Origin: Dipteronia dyeriana
Lineage: Eukaryota; Streptophyta; Magnoliopsida; Sapindales; Sapindaceae
Length of the DNA stretch: 64,000 nucleotides
Direction of reading: 5' to 3'
Assembly: GCA_032871835.1 (NCBI GenBank)
Contig: CM065303.1
Coordinates: 51,560,597 to 51,624,596 of the forward strand
This document shows, one piece after another, positions 45,175 to 57,403 of the stretch (positions within the stretch are counted from its first letter, which is position 1; each line of letters begins with the position of its first letter). Below the pieces are notes generated by a model that saw only the letters and a program-made list of their open reading frames with translations, was not told where the DNA came from and did not search any database. The position numbers were made by a program, and so were the translations under genes.

Positions 45175-46628
45175 CGCAAGTGGGAGAGTGTTGGGGTTTA
45201 TGCCCTAAGCATGTAATTTGTAAATGGATTTATGAAGTAAATAAAAGGAAAGGTTTAATTCATTCTGTTATGTTTTTTATTTTATAAACTTTGTACATAT
45301 TAACATCCTGGATTGCCGGATGTAATCTCGAACTGTGTATATGAGTGTCATATACTGATGGATACAGTAAGAGACGTGCAATCTAAAGAGTCTATAGATA
45401 GCAAATAAAGCTGGGTACTTTATTTGTGGTTAATCTATAGCTGTGGTCCATTCCGTAATGTACAGTGATTCTATCCTGAATCATTCATATGAGATATGGG
45501 AATGGAGGCACCTTGTATGATGTGATCATATAGGACTGGGCCATGATCTATATGAATCTCACACAATAATCCGTTTACCAATGAGATTCATATATATCAA
45601 CTAATGATGGCTATATATAGGTGATCTTAATCCTGAGTGTCTTACCGACTCCTTCATGTTAGATCGTGGCCTTTGATATACCATGAGTGAGGTCAGATGT
45701 ATTTCCTGATCAATATACTCCGTATGTTGGGATTGCGGTTTGGCTTATGGATTGGAAGGTTTGTACACAATAGTGGAATCCACTTCTTCTTGTGAGAAGT
45801 AGATGGTAGTTCCCTTAAGGGTTGATTCGGTGCTTGGACAATATGAGCGCTCTCCTAATTCCGTGAGGAAATAGGATTTATTATCCATTATAGAATCAAT
45901 GGTACTTAAAGGATATATGTAATTAGAGGGGTATAACGGAAATTATGACCCAGCTCTAATTATGAACTATTGTGGAGGATCACACCATATGTAATAGCTA
46001 TATCGATGGACACCGAGTTGTATCGGTCTGTATAAAAACGTCTGCAGTTGAGAGAGTGCAACTTCGGGTTTTTAGTAGAATAACACCGGAGTTAATAATC
46101 AAGGAATATTAATTAAAGATTTTAATTAATGATTCTGAGGATTATTGGAGCTCAAAATACTGTGGGTCCATTAGGTCCCCTTGCTAGCCCGATCGATTTA
46201 GGTAATAAGGGTCACGGTTAATTAATTGGATTGTCCAGTTAATTGTGTTACGAAAGTGACACGTATTTATTCGGGTACTAATTGAATAATGAGATTATTT
46301 AATTAATAGATAATGGTGATTAAATAACTTAAATTATGAGATTATTTAATTATGTTATTAATCACTAAATGGAGAATGTATGTTGATATTTATTTTTGAA
46401 TAAAATAAGATAATGTGATTATTTTATTTTATTAAATTAAATAATTTATTTTTGAATTTAAATAGTTTGAATTCAAAATTAAAATCAAATTAAAGATATG
46501 AGATATTTTTATTTGAAAGTTTTTAAAAATCAAATATAGATTTGATTAAATTTTTAAATATTAAATATAAGATATTTTCATTTATAAAATAAAAAAAAAA
46601 GTTGATATGCGTTTCACGTACAGCAACT

Positions 46629-46763
<135 letters not shown>

Positions 46764-47077
46764 CAAAAGACAAAAGTTGTTTTTTTGGCTTTTGGTTAAA
46801 AAAAAAGGCTGGTGAGTGAAAGTTTTTGTGAGTTATTTTGTGCAAGTGTGTGCATGAACAAACACCACAAAGAGAGAAAAGGTTTTATGTACAAGTGTTG
46901 TTAATTAATATAAAGAAAGAGTTTCTTAATTTTTTCTTTTCTACACCCTCCATCCTAAGTTCCTAAGAACCGTGACGTGCCCACACGCAGTTACCAATCC
47001 CGGGAATAGCTAGGAAGATCAGTGGTACTAACCAGGAGCAAATCGAAAAGTGAAGGAGCCTCCAAACGTTGGTATGG

Positions 47078-47080
<3 letters not shown>

Positions 47081-47123
<43 letters not shown>
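47081..47123. repeat. TA microsatellite at a truncation point
   Basis: A (TA)n tract of about 43 bp where the Angela 3' LTR ends. LTR sequence is on the left and unrelated sequence is on the right. Confidence 0.9.
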
Positions 47124-47125
<2 letters not shown>

Positions 47126-47470
47126 TGCATTTTCCAAAACATGTTACTTTCATACCAATGCATGAGCATTCAACTTCAAGTGTGTGAATGTGTTATACCA
47201 AATGATGCGCTATGATGCAGGGATACAAATGTATGAATTATGTGTGTGTGCGCTTACGCCTTGCAAGAATAAGAAGAATCTCGATACCTTAGCATCCAAG
47301 AATAGTACCAATCCTCTTGAAGACGAACTTTGCATCATGAGATATTGTTTTTCTTCCTTGAAGCTCTTATCATCATGAACCACTTAAGCAACTAAGCATT
47401 CCAAAGAAATGAAGTTTTGTTTATGGAATCAAGCCAACACAAATCTAAAACCTAACAACCTCATTTGAAA
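47124..47470. other. Unassigned stretch
   Basis: No gene or known element is recognisable. The base composition resembles LTR U3 sequence, and the stretch may be the remote end of the SIRE-type LTR broken at 33691, but I could not align it by eye. Confidence 0.4.
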
Positions 47471-48160
47471 GAGGAGCTTCCCCATCTGAAGCATCTGCTT
47501 CTAAATCAGCTGAGGGCTTACCTGCCACTTGCACAACCGCATCGGCCGTGGCATTTGTTTGAGCAAGACAAACAGAAACATCCTCCACCTCGGCTATGCT
47601 AGCCTAGACCACCACCCTTATTAGGGCTGGATCAGCCTAGGTATCTCCCTCTTCAACCAAACCAGTCTGAACCTTCCCCTCATTAGTAGTTTCAGTCTTG
47701 TCAAGTACCTCTTTAACAGGTCCAGGTGGAGAGGTAGGATGGCTGAAAGCTCCCTCCTTAGATTGATCCTCTGCTACGACATGGGGCTTCGAACTAGGGT
47801 CTAATTCAGTAGCCCCAAGACCAGCCAGCTACAGTATAAGCATATACAACCATCTCAGCAGCTCTCTTATTGATCTCCTCCCTTTTCCATCCATCAGTGA
47901 CACTTAAGGGGAGAGGTAGAGTCTGATTCACCTGGCAGACTATGAAGAAGTAGCCATCTTTATTGGCTTCCACGAGTTCGGCCTTAGATATATCAGTTTG
48001 CTCTCGAAGAGTATCATACCGATGGCTCATCTCCATTTGTACTGGGCCATTCAACCACCTAGTGAGCCATCAATGTCCCGATCTGTTTGGGGAGTGCCCA
48101 GAAGTCCTAGTTTGTTCACTTGGGGTCTCGAGCTTCATTATAGTTATAGAAGAATCTTAT
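47471..48160 (-). pseudogene. Short Transposase_28-like tail relic
   Basis: The minus strand at 47806-48054 reads MSHRYDTLREQTDISKAELV, NKDGYFF, LPLPLSVTDGWKREEINK and AAEMVV. It matches the LPPPSNLSIIEGWNREVI part of the relic at 30909-32631. Repeat blocks (GGGCCATTCAACCACCTAG) at 48030-48130 fuse with it. The copy is rearranged and short. Confidence 0.55.
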
Positions 48161-48164
48161 CTAC

Positions 48165-48731
48165 CCATACCACCAAACTATCAAGGATAGACTATACTAT
48201 ATAATTGTACTCATTGGTAGCTCAAATGATAACACTTGTAACCATAAGTTCATCATTTATCTTAGGATTGAGATACTCTCCGATTGTCTTCTAGTGAAAA
48301 CTTTTATCCATTGACGGTTTTGGATAAAGTAATTCACTGTGATCCTTTTCAATGCACCTAATGCACTAGATTCTTTTGCTCAAAGAAACCACAGTTTGAT
48401 GATTTTAGACTCATCATAACACATTTGATCCCACTCAAATGCTAGCAAAGAAATCTACAACTTTGACCAGATAAAAACACCAAACCTTTATCTTAAGTTG
48501 TGAATATTATTCAAGACTAACTAAAGAATTATGTCTACCTCATACATATCTAGATGTACAAACAATTCTTCTTTTCTCATAGTCTTTTGACCTTACGATT
48601 ATTTACTTTTAATAATTATAATAATTAAACCATAAATACTATAGGATTTGTTAAACTAGAAATCACTTTATTAATATGAAAATATTGTCAAATACATTAT
48701 TATACTCTTGCTATCGAGCATACTGCCAATA
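48165..48731 (-). repeat. 3' LTR of the old Angela/Tork-like element
   Basis: About 570 bp matching 52430-53006 closely, for example CTATCAAGGATAGACTAT and GATTTTAGACTCATCATAAC. It is followed by ATTTCCCACTTGC, the complement of the polypurine tract. The low boundary near 48165 is approximate. Confidence 0.78.
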
Positions 48732-48734
48732 ATT

Positions 48735-50220
48735 TCCCACTTGCTCTATAGCAAATGTGTCATATCTCTCATCCCCATGTTCTTTAGATGCCCATCAAAA
48801 CTTTTTTATGGAAGAGCCTTTGTAAAGGGATCCGCTAGATTATCTGCTGATGCGATCTTGGTAATCGTCACATCACCCCTATGCATAATTTCCCTCATAA
48901 GGTTATACTTTCTTTCAATGTGTTTCCCTCTCTTATGACTTCTTAGTTCTCCAAAATTAGTCAATTCTCCACTATTGTCACAATAGATAGTGATATGCTT
49001 ATTCATATCAGGAACCACTTCCAAGTCAATCAAGAATTTGTGGAGCCAGATAACCTCTTTAGTAGCCTCGCATGTGGCAACATACTCGGCTTCCATGGTG
49101 GAATCAGCAATATAAGATTGCTTGATACTTCTCCATATGACTGCCCCTCCTCTAATAGTAAACACGTATCCTAATGTTGATCTCCTAGAGTCAGAATCTT
49201 ACTGAAAATCAGAATCTGTATACCCAACGGGAATAAAATCCTCTCCAGAGTATACAAGCATATAATCTCTCATTCTCTTGAGATACTTGAAAATATGCTT
49301 GACTGTCGTCCAGTGATAAGGACCAGGTTTTGATTGAAACCTGCTAAATATGCCTACAACAAAACAAATATCTGGTCTAGTACAGAGCATTGCATACATG
49401 AGACTTCCAACTGTCGATGCATATGGAACCCTACTCTGGAACTTGTTCCTTAGAAAGTTTGATTCCATGTCTGAAAGGTAACATACCTTTCTTGGAATCT
49501 AGCATGGAAAACCTAGACAAGATTTTATGGATGTATGAAGGTTGAGATAATGCAATCGTTTTATTCATTCTATCCCTTATGACTTGGATACCAAAAATAT
49601 AACTTGTTTCTCCTAAGTCATTCGTATCAAATTGTTTTGTTAACCATTCTTTTACTGATGTCAATACACCTACATCGTTTCCGATGAGTGGTATATCATC
49701 AACTTAAAGAACTAGGAAAACCAACTTGTCACCTTTAATCGTTTTGTATACACATGGTTCATCAAGGTTTTGAATAAATCCAAAACATTTCATGGCTTGA
49801 TCGAACCTTATGTTCCAGGATCTGGATGCTTGCTTCAATCCATATATGGATCTTTACAACTTGCATACCATTTCCTCTTAGCCTTTTTCAATGAATCCTT
49901 CTAGTTACATCATATAGATGTTTTCATCAAGACTTCCATTAAGGAAAGTTGTCTTGACATCCATTTGCCAAATCTCTAGGTCTATAGATGTCGCAATGGA
50001 TAAGAGTATCCTAATGGATTTAAGCATGGCCATAGGAGATAAGGTTTCTTCATAATTGATAACTTCGTTCTGTGTGTAACCTTTAGCTACCAATCTAGCT
50101 TTAAAGGTTTCCACCTTTCCATCCATTCCTCTCTTCCTCTTCTATACCCACTTGCATTTAATGGGTTTTATCCCTTTAGGCAAGTTTACAAGAGACCAGA
50201 CTTTGTTTGTTAACATAGAT
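48735..50220 (-). pseudogene. pol: Old copia reverse transcriptase and RNase H
   Basis: From high to low: [36 protein letters not shown] and WQMDVKTTFLNGSLDENIY (about 49905-50126). The RT active site is destroyed: the Tyr codon of YVDD is TAA at 49704-49706, followed by VDD (49695-49703). Then KQFDTNDLGETSYIFGIQV and RNase H with GYTDSDFQ, STMEAEYVATCEA and DNSGELTNFGELRSHKRGKH. Several stops and frameshifts divide it. Confidence 0.83.
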
Positions 50221-51560
50221 AATTTCGGATTGCACTATCTTTTCCCAATGGTGACAATCAACATCTTCCATTACTTTCTTGTACAGATAGGGATCATCAT
50301 CGTCCATAAGATTCTATATAGATTCTTCTAGACCGATGTATCTCTCGGGTTGTTTACTAATAACCCTCCCACTACGACGAGGTATGGTAGATTGTTGATC
50401 TTGTGTTGGTGCGGAACTTACAATTGGGCTAGGTTGAGAAACCTCTTGTGAAATTGTATCTTCTGAAAGCTCATTCAGGACAATTCTAATTTTAAGCATA
50501 AAATTATTCATATAGTCCTCTTCCAGAAATATAGCATTTGTTTAAACAAATAATTTAATATCTGAAGGACTATAGAAATAATATCCTTTTGTTCCTTTTG
50601 GATACCCTACAAATATGCATATTTTTGAATGGGACTACATCTTTTCTGTCTCTCCTTTTAACACGTGCGCAGGACATCCAAATATCCTTAAATGATGTAA
50701 ACTAGGCTTTTGCCCAGTCCACAACTCATGCAGTGTTTTAGGAACCGACTTAGACGGTACATCATTTAGAATTTACATGGCAGTTTAAAAAGCATATTCC
50801 TCAAAAGAATTAGGAAGCGTTGAATAACTCAACATAGACCTAACCATGTCCAAAAGAGTTTTATTTCTCCTTTCTATCACCTCATTTTGTTGAGGTGTAC
50901 CTGGTGCAGAAAACTAAGAAATTATCCCATTATCAATAAGATATTACTGAAACTCACCAGATAGATATTCTCTACCACGATCAGACCTCGAGATTTTTAT
51001 GTGTTTCTCAAGATGATTTTCTACTTCAGCTTTAAATGCTTTGAACATGTCAAAAGCATCCGACTTATGTCTCATGAGATACGCATAGTCAAAACTTGAG
51101 TAATCATCCATGAAAGTGATGAAGTACTCATATCCACCTCTAGATTGAATGCTAATAGGACCACACACATCAGTTTGTATCAATTCTAAACATTTGATGG
51201 CTCTTGTGCCTTTGGTCATGAACGACCTTTTAGTTATTTTACCTTCCAAACAAGATTCAAAAGTTGGTAGACCATCAACCTTTAAGTCACTTAGAGGTCC
51301 GTCACTAACCAATCTTTTAATCCTATTAAGGTTAATATGAACTAGGTGCAAATGCCATATGTAGGTTTCACCTTTTGATAATTTTAATTTTATGATTAGG
51401 TTTTGTTGATTTCGTTTCTAACAAGTGAGAGATATTTCTATGCAAATAGAATAAACCGTTTTCCAATGTACCTTTGCAAATAATTTTGTCATTCTTACTA
51501 ATAATAAAAGCTTTATTAAATGTAACAGAATAACCAAATTTATTTAAACAAGAAACTGAA
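50221..51560 (-). pseudogene. pol: Old copia integrase
   Basis: The open core 50944-51351 reads HLVHINLNRIKRL, CLEGKITKRSF, ELIQTDVCGPIS, FITFMDDYSSFDYAYL and ISRSDRGREYLSGEF. The third catalytic region follows near 50900 (QQNEV-type, out of frame). The part between 50300 and 50600 encodes the linker with PRRSGRVISKQPERYIGL leading to RT. Most frames are interrupted. Confidence 0.78.
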
Positions 51561-51699
51561 ATTAAATTTCTCTTGAATTGAGGTACTTAATAAACGTCTA
51601 TTAAATCTAAATGCCTATAAGAATCTAAACTAATTCTAATATCTCCCACTGAACTAGCAGACACCAATGCTCCATTGCCTAAATACAAGTTGAATTAAT

Positions 51700-52291
51700 T
51701 CTCATTAAGCTTTCTCCTTTCCTTGAACCCCTTCTTCCTTCTTGTCCTAAGACTTTAGGCAATTTCTTTTCCAATGTCCATTTTCACTACAAAAGAAACA
51801 CTTCCATTTGATCTTGGTTACTTTCTTTGTCTCCTTCTTAGTAGGTCCTAGTTGCTTTTTCTTCTATTGTTTTTTGACCTTATTACAGGTCTTAACAATA
51901 GCAACTTTACCTACATTATGAATCTGTTGACCCTTGTCTTTCACAAAGATTTTTTTGGCTTTATGAACATCTTGCATCAGGCCTTACAAGGTGTATTCCA
52001 TATTATTCAATATGTAGTCCAACTTGAATTGATCAAAGGAATCTGATATTGAGTTGACAATATGCCAATTTTCGTCTCACTATCTATCTCAGCACCATTC
52101 AGTTCAGCAATGTTGAGATGTGCTACGACTTTCATCATGAGATCTTTCACAGACAGTCCACGTTTCATCTTAAGATTCATGAAAGCAGTCACTGCCTCTT
52201 TTTTAGTCGTCCTAGACCTCATAGCAAACATCTACTCTAGAGACATCATTATATCGGTAACAGTCTCTATTTTGACTTGTCCATAAGCCAT
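51700..52291 (-). pseudogene. gag: Old copia Gag, N-terminus missing
   Basis: The minus strand reads EAVTAFMNLKMKRGLSVKDL and VVAHLNIAELNGAEIDSETK, the UBN2-type capsid, preceded by MAYGQVKIETVTDIM near 52291. A zinc-knuckle-like CFFCSENGHWKRNC lies at about 51752-51793. The first third of Gag and the primer-binding site are deleted between 52291 and the 5' LTR. Confidence 0.75.
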
Positions 52292-52429
52292 ATTTCGGTA
52301 GGCACTATTGAAAACTTAACCTTAAGATTTAATATCCAATATCTTAAAACATCCATATGATGATATTCTTATCTCATTTAATAAATGGAGCCACGATGTC
52401 CATATCTATAAATGAAGTCCTCTATCGAT

Positions 52430-53006
52430 TAACAAATGAATACCACTAAACTATCGAGGATAGACTATGCTATATAATCGTACTCATTGATAGCTCAAAT
52501 GATAACACTTGCAACCATAAGTCCATCATTTATCTCAGGATTGAGATAGACTCTCTGATTGTCTTCTAGTGAAAACTTTTTTCCATTGATGGTTTTGGAT
52601 AAAGTAATTCACTTTGATCATATTCAATGCACCTAGTGCACTAGATTCTTTTGCCCAAAGACACCATACTTTGATGATTTTAGACTCATCATAACATATT
52701 TGATCCCACTCAAATGCTAGCAAAGGAATCTACAACTTTGACAAGATATAGACGCTCAACATTTATCTTAAGTTGTGAATATTATTCAAGACTAATTAAA
52801 GAATTGTGTCTACCTCATGCATATCTAGATGTATGAAAAAATCTTCTTTTCTCATAGTCTATTGACCTTATGATTATTTACTTTTGAAAATTATAAGAAT
52901 TAAACTATAAATGCTATAAGATTTGTTAGATTAGAAATCACTTTATTAATATGAAAAGATTGTCAAATACATTATTATACTCTTGCTATCGAGTATAATC
53001 CCAACA
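52430..53006 (-). repeat. 5' LTR of the old Angela/Tork-like element
   Basis: About 577 bp matching 48165-48731. Its start on the minus strand is TGTTGGGATTATACTCG at 53006. The inner boundary near 52430 is approximate because the adjacent internal sequence is deleted. Confidence 0.75.
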
Positions 53007-53159
53007 GTTAGGCCATCAAAGTTTTGTTGCCCCTGCTCCTCTATAGAGTTAATAGTCCAGTTAATCCAACCCATTCTACTTCTAAAGAAGTGATCCACTA
53101 AAGCCCAGTGCAGCCAATCAACATAAATATGTCTCTGTACCAATATAAGCCAACTAAAT

Positions 53160-54430
53160 CACTTAAATTTCCAGTACCTCTTAAGAGGAAGACTTTCAGA
53201 AAATGTAAAAGATCTGTTAAAGAAGGGCAACATCACCAAAATACAAGGTTAATAGCTAGCCTTTTTTCATCGTTCACTTGAGGTTAGCAAGTCTTTCAAG
53301 AAGTTCTCAAAAGGGGTCGTCTCTTCTTCTAAGTCCAGAAAAGGTAAAAGTCCTTTGAAACTCTGAAACTCTCTTATAGAGCGACAGTATTGTGGTTTTT
53401 ATTCTTTCATTTTCTGTAGGTCATATTGATGCTCGAGTGTGTATGGTAGACAATTTTATGTGGCGGTTTTTGGGCTTCTACGGGGACCTGAATCACTGTA
53501 AAATGTAATTTTTTTTAGATCTCCTCAGACGTCTCAGGGATATTAACAATCTTCCATGGGTTTGCGGGGAGATTTCAACAAATTACTCATTACATTTGAT
53601 AAAGTGGGAGGGTCCAATAAATCTTTATCAGGAATGCTTCACTTCAACAAGTTGTGGATGATTGTTTCCTTATTGATTTGGGTTTCTCTGGTCTAAGACT
53701 CACTTGGAATATTAAAAGGGATGGAAAGAACAATATTCAAGAGAGACTTGATCATTTTTTGGCTAATAATAACTAGTTGGACAAATTCAAGAATGCTAAA
53801 GTGGTTAACTTAGGGTTCTATTCTTCTGACCATTGTCCGATCCTTTTGAACTGTTCTCCTAAAGCCCTCTTTCTTAAAAGTAGAAACAGGAATTTCCGGT
53901 TTGAGCCTCTCTGGCTTAAGGACGCTAATTTTAGTAGCACTGCTAATGCTGCTTGGATTGAGAAAGAGGAAATCGACCCAATTCCAAATCTCAAGATGAA
54001 GCTCAAATGGTGTGCAACAAAACTTAGAAAATGGAGTAGCCTTCGGTTTGGTAGTTTTTGAAAGATGATTGGTCAGAAGAACAGGGATATTGATCAGCTT
54101 TATCAATTCAATAGGAAGCTTGGCATTATGCTTTCCATTCGGCAGTTAGAGAAGGAGGTTGAGGGCCTACTCGAATGTGAGGAAATCTACTAGAAGCAAG
54201 GCTCTAGAGCCAAGTGGCTCTAAGAGAGTGATAGGAATTCAAAAAAAATTCACGCTAGGGTTACTGCTAGGAAAAAGAAAAATTTGATCTACGGTATTCT
54301 GGATGAAAATGGTCGGGTTTAGGATTCAGAGGAGGTTCTTGCTCAGGTGGTCAATGATTTCTTCTCCTCTTTGTTTGCTTCTTCTAATCCTTCAGTTCAT
54401 GATATCAGATATGTGGTGGATCCAATTGAA
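53160..54430 (+). pseudogene. Plant LINE relic, endonuclease and start of RT
   Basis: A non-LTR retrotransposon remnant. The plus strand reads MVDNFMWRFLGFYGD (about 53440), LRDINNLPWVCG, RLTWN-like and ERLDHFLANN, then LGFYSSDHCPILLN, the conserved C-terminal motif of the apurinic-type endonuclease (53810-53850). FRFEPLWLKD and a linker with RNSKKIHARVTARKKKN, GILDENGRV and NDFFSSLFASSNP follow, the usual bridge to RT. Stops and frameshifts are frequent. The RT domain is missing; sequence changes at about 54430 to an LTR. The stretch 53007-53160 may belong to it but shows no clear motif. Confidence 0.78.
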
Positions 54431-56480
54431 AAATACGTACAAGGTTATACTAAACAACCTCACTTTTAACAAATCTTTCGAGGCTAGTGATAAGCATACA
54501 AATTAACATTCAATATGATTGTTATGAGAAAACAATATATTCAAGTATGCTCAAATCTCCACTCTTAGTCTACAAAACATACAACAAGAATCAATGTATC
54601 TTATGAACAAATATATTCAATGTAGAACAAAATCCCATAAGTTGTACTTAGAGTATTACAATGTGGTACTTTACAACTTGAATGGAATATCAGAAGATAC
54701 AAAGTTAACTAACATATACAAATAATAATGTGTAAGGAAGTCAACTTACATATAAAGTTTTATCCATGGTATTCAAATAACAAATACCAATATAATAGAG
54801 ATAGGGATAGAGAAAAGTTGACACAAGATATAACATGGTAAACCTTTGAAGAGGAAACATTCATGGGTTAGCAACCACCGGCAAACAAAATCCAATAGTA
54901 GATAAGAAAAGTACAATCTCTTAAGTGACCTCTTCACCTAGAAACTACCCTCCTATCCTACTTATGAAAATGTCACCCTCTTGCTCAACATTCTGATGCC
55001 TCACACCTCTTGTCAAGACTTCTTCGCTCACCCTTCCGGATCCTCACGACCCTAGGCAAGACTTCCTTGCTTGACATTCTAAGGTCTCACACCTCCTGCC
55101 AAGACTTCCTTGCTCAACAACATAGGTCTCACACCTATTGTCAAGACTTCCTTCTCACAAGTCATCTAAGTGATTATGAATGCAAAACGCAAACAAGCAC
55201 ACAATATAGAATAAGATGATCAACAAATTCTATGGAAACTAGAATTAATCAATGTGCACACAAAGTATAATTTCTAGTTTATAATCCAAAATTGACACCA
55301 CACAAGATGATGCATGAGGATAAGAAATGTATGGATTAGGTACATTCCATAATGATCTAGACATAGACAATAAAGTTCATAAAACAAGATTGTTTAGATC
55401 GTATGCATGAATAAAAATCTAGAGCATTCCAAATTTCCAAACACATACTTTAAACCTAGATTTTATTCATGTTGCTAAAGCTTGAAATAAACATGTTCAT
55501 GAAGCACATAGTGAAGACTTTAGAACTAAAACAAAAATGCTAGAAACACAAGATATGATGAATCAAATCTCTAACAATCATTTAGAGCATATATTCACAA
55601 AATAGTCAATTAAACTCTAATAGACTCTAAATATAAAATCAAATGTGCTAATCCTAGATCTATTCAACAAATGTGTTCTAGCACATGATAAGACTATTAA
55701 TCATGAAAATAAAGTCAATCAAAGCACAAATAGTCCTAGATCAGATGCTAGCACAATACAACTCACAATCATGTGAAAACATAGGTTTGATTGAAACCTA
55801 ACTCACAATCAAGTTTCTAATTAAGCACAACTAGCATTTAATTGAAGATCTATCACTCATCAACATATGTTCAAGTCAAATACACACAATTAGGAAGAAG
55901 AACCAAGGTATTTGAACATTAGAATCAAGAAAATCAAAAGATAAACCAATACCTTGTCAATTTCGAGTACAGTCACAAAAATGGTACGATCCACCAGAAA
56001 AATTGAACAAATGACTTCAAGGTTTCTTGGAGATGATAGAGGACTTCAATAAAAAACTTCTCCAACTTGAATCACTCAAATTAGATAAGAAATGAGAGAG
56101 ATATGGTGATTCAAAGTTGAGAGAAAAAATCTGGAATTTTTCTGCACTACATTTTCTTCTTCCTTGGATTCAAATGAGAGAGAGAAAAGATATATAAAGG
56201 AGAGGGAACAAAAGTGCATGAAAGGAATAAAATACCCACTTTGAGAATGCTTCCTCGAGAAGGTGCATGGTAATCTCGGGGCAGCAAGGAGTTGTGGCCA
56301 AGATAGCCACACGTCATCTCGGGCTTGCACCATGTGATGGCCGTTGGCCATGGTGCTTCTCCATTGCGCTCCTCTTGCGTTCTTCGACCGTTCTTTGGCC
56401 TCCAAACTCTGAATTTGAATCCGTTTGTGGATTACGAACCATAACTCTCTCACGGACATGGACGTATTAGATACTTGTCG
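54430..56480 (-). repeat. SIRE-type LTR, minus orientation, solo or partial
   Basis: It shares ACATGGTAAACCTTTGAAG and a ~50-bp tandem block around CAAGACTTCCTTGCTCAACA (about 54975-55155) with the LTR fragment at 32632-33691. A TATATAAA box lies at 56191-56198, with the LTR U3 at higher coordinates. The low end begins in a CCAATTGAAA context, like the primer-binding-site/LTR junction of element A, but the rest of that site is absent. Both boundaries are approximate. An open frame at 56076-56513 is LTR sequence. Confidence 0.62.
54975..55155. repeat. ~50-bp tandem repeats in SIRE-type LTR
   Basis: Three to four imperfect units of CTCACACCTCTTGTCAAGAC plus TTCCTTGCTCAACATTC. The equivalent block in the related LTR is at about 32930-33125. 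Confidence 0.75.
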
Positions 56481-56529
56481 TATGTAAATTTTATTAGACG
56501 TACACGTCATCACAAAGAGGATAAAATTG

Positions 56530-57356
56530 CCAGGTGGACGTCAAAATAGACATTCAGAAAATATCCTATAAGACATCACCAAAGAAAGAAAGCTCGAGTA
56601 AACAAGTATTGAAAAAAACCTACTCAGGGTCAACTAACGTAATATACTACTCGAGGTCAGTTAAAGATACTCGGAGCTAGTTGATGACATTTTCTACTCG
56701 GGATCAGATGACGTCACTCGGGACCAGCTGATATCGTGTTTTACTCGGGACAAACATGAAGAAAAATAATAAAAAACCCAGCACGTAGCTCACACGAGTC
56801 GAGTCGTTAAAACACGTGAAGATATCCATATCAAAGAGGAATTCCCAGAAGAAAAGAATATCAAGCAGAAAGGGTTCCTAATTTATTTTTTCAAAAAGAC
56901 TGCACTATTATAAGGAAATAAGTTCTAACTATACTACATTACTAGAGTCCCATTCGATCTCAATACAAGTCTCCGAAATAGGAAAGAAGACAAAATACTT
57001 TGAACAAGTAAACAATCATAATTAATTACAAAGATCTTTTATTACTTGTACAAAGAGGATTAGGGTTCTACGGACATATAAATAGACCCATAATCTCATC
57101 ACAAAAAATATATATACAGAAATCATATAAAAAAATACAGAGAGAAAAAGAGAGATCGAGAATTGTTATTATTCTATTCATATTGGATTTTGGCTGGTTG
57201 ATTATTCAACCACCCATAGATGTTTCTCCGGTCATCGGAGTTTTACCATATAAAAACTTACATCCGATTACTTTCTCCTTCTCTTTCTCTTTGAGATCAC
57301 AACTAAAATCCAAATCTTGTTGGCTTTTCTTATACATCCAAAAATCGACGTCAACA
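56530..57356 (+). repeat. 5' LTR of element D
   Basis: It ends GACGTCAACA at 57356, directly before the primer-binding site. The start is uncertain (56480-56540). U3 carries six irregularly spaced copies of an ACTCGGGAYCAG-like motif at 56622-56755. A TATA box lies at 57077-57084. Confidence 0.68.
57077..57084 (+). promoter_or_regulatory. TATA box of element D LTR
   Basis: TATAAATA in the context GGACATATAAATAGACCC, about 270 bp before the LTR end. Confidence 0.68.
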
Positions 57357-57358
57357 AT

Positions 57359-57374
57359 TGGCGCTAGAATGAGG
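57359..57374 (+). other. Primer-binding site of element D
   Basis: TGGCGCTAGAATGAGG, two bases after the LTR. It shares TGGCGC with other Tat-type sites but differs afterwards. The tRNA is not assigned. Confidence 0.6.
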
Positions 57375-57403
57375 GGCTTGAACCTCCGATTTAATTAAAT
57401 GTA

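Larger units (their letters stand above)
48165..53006 (-). mobile_element. Old Angela/Tork-like copia element, minus strand
   Basis: Two ~570-bp LTR-like ends (48165-48731 and about 52430-53006) bracket minus-strand RNase H, RT, integrase and Gag relics in copia order. The element is only ~4.8 kb because the Gag N-terminus, the primer-binding site and other parts are deleted. Stops are frequent, so it is older than the Angela element at 37750. The outer end CCCAACA at 53006 adjoins a LINE-related region. Confidence 0.8.

Noticed and set aside
53007..53160. A minus-strand frame with VDWLHWALVDHFF
   Set aside because: It is too short and has no recognisable motif; it may be LINE flank or unrelated sequence.
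56076..56513. A 145-codon minus-strand open frame
   Set aside because: It spans the promoter region of a SIRE-type LTR, including its TATA box, and shows no protein family signature.
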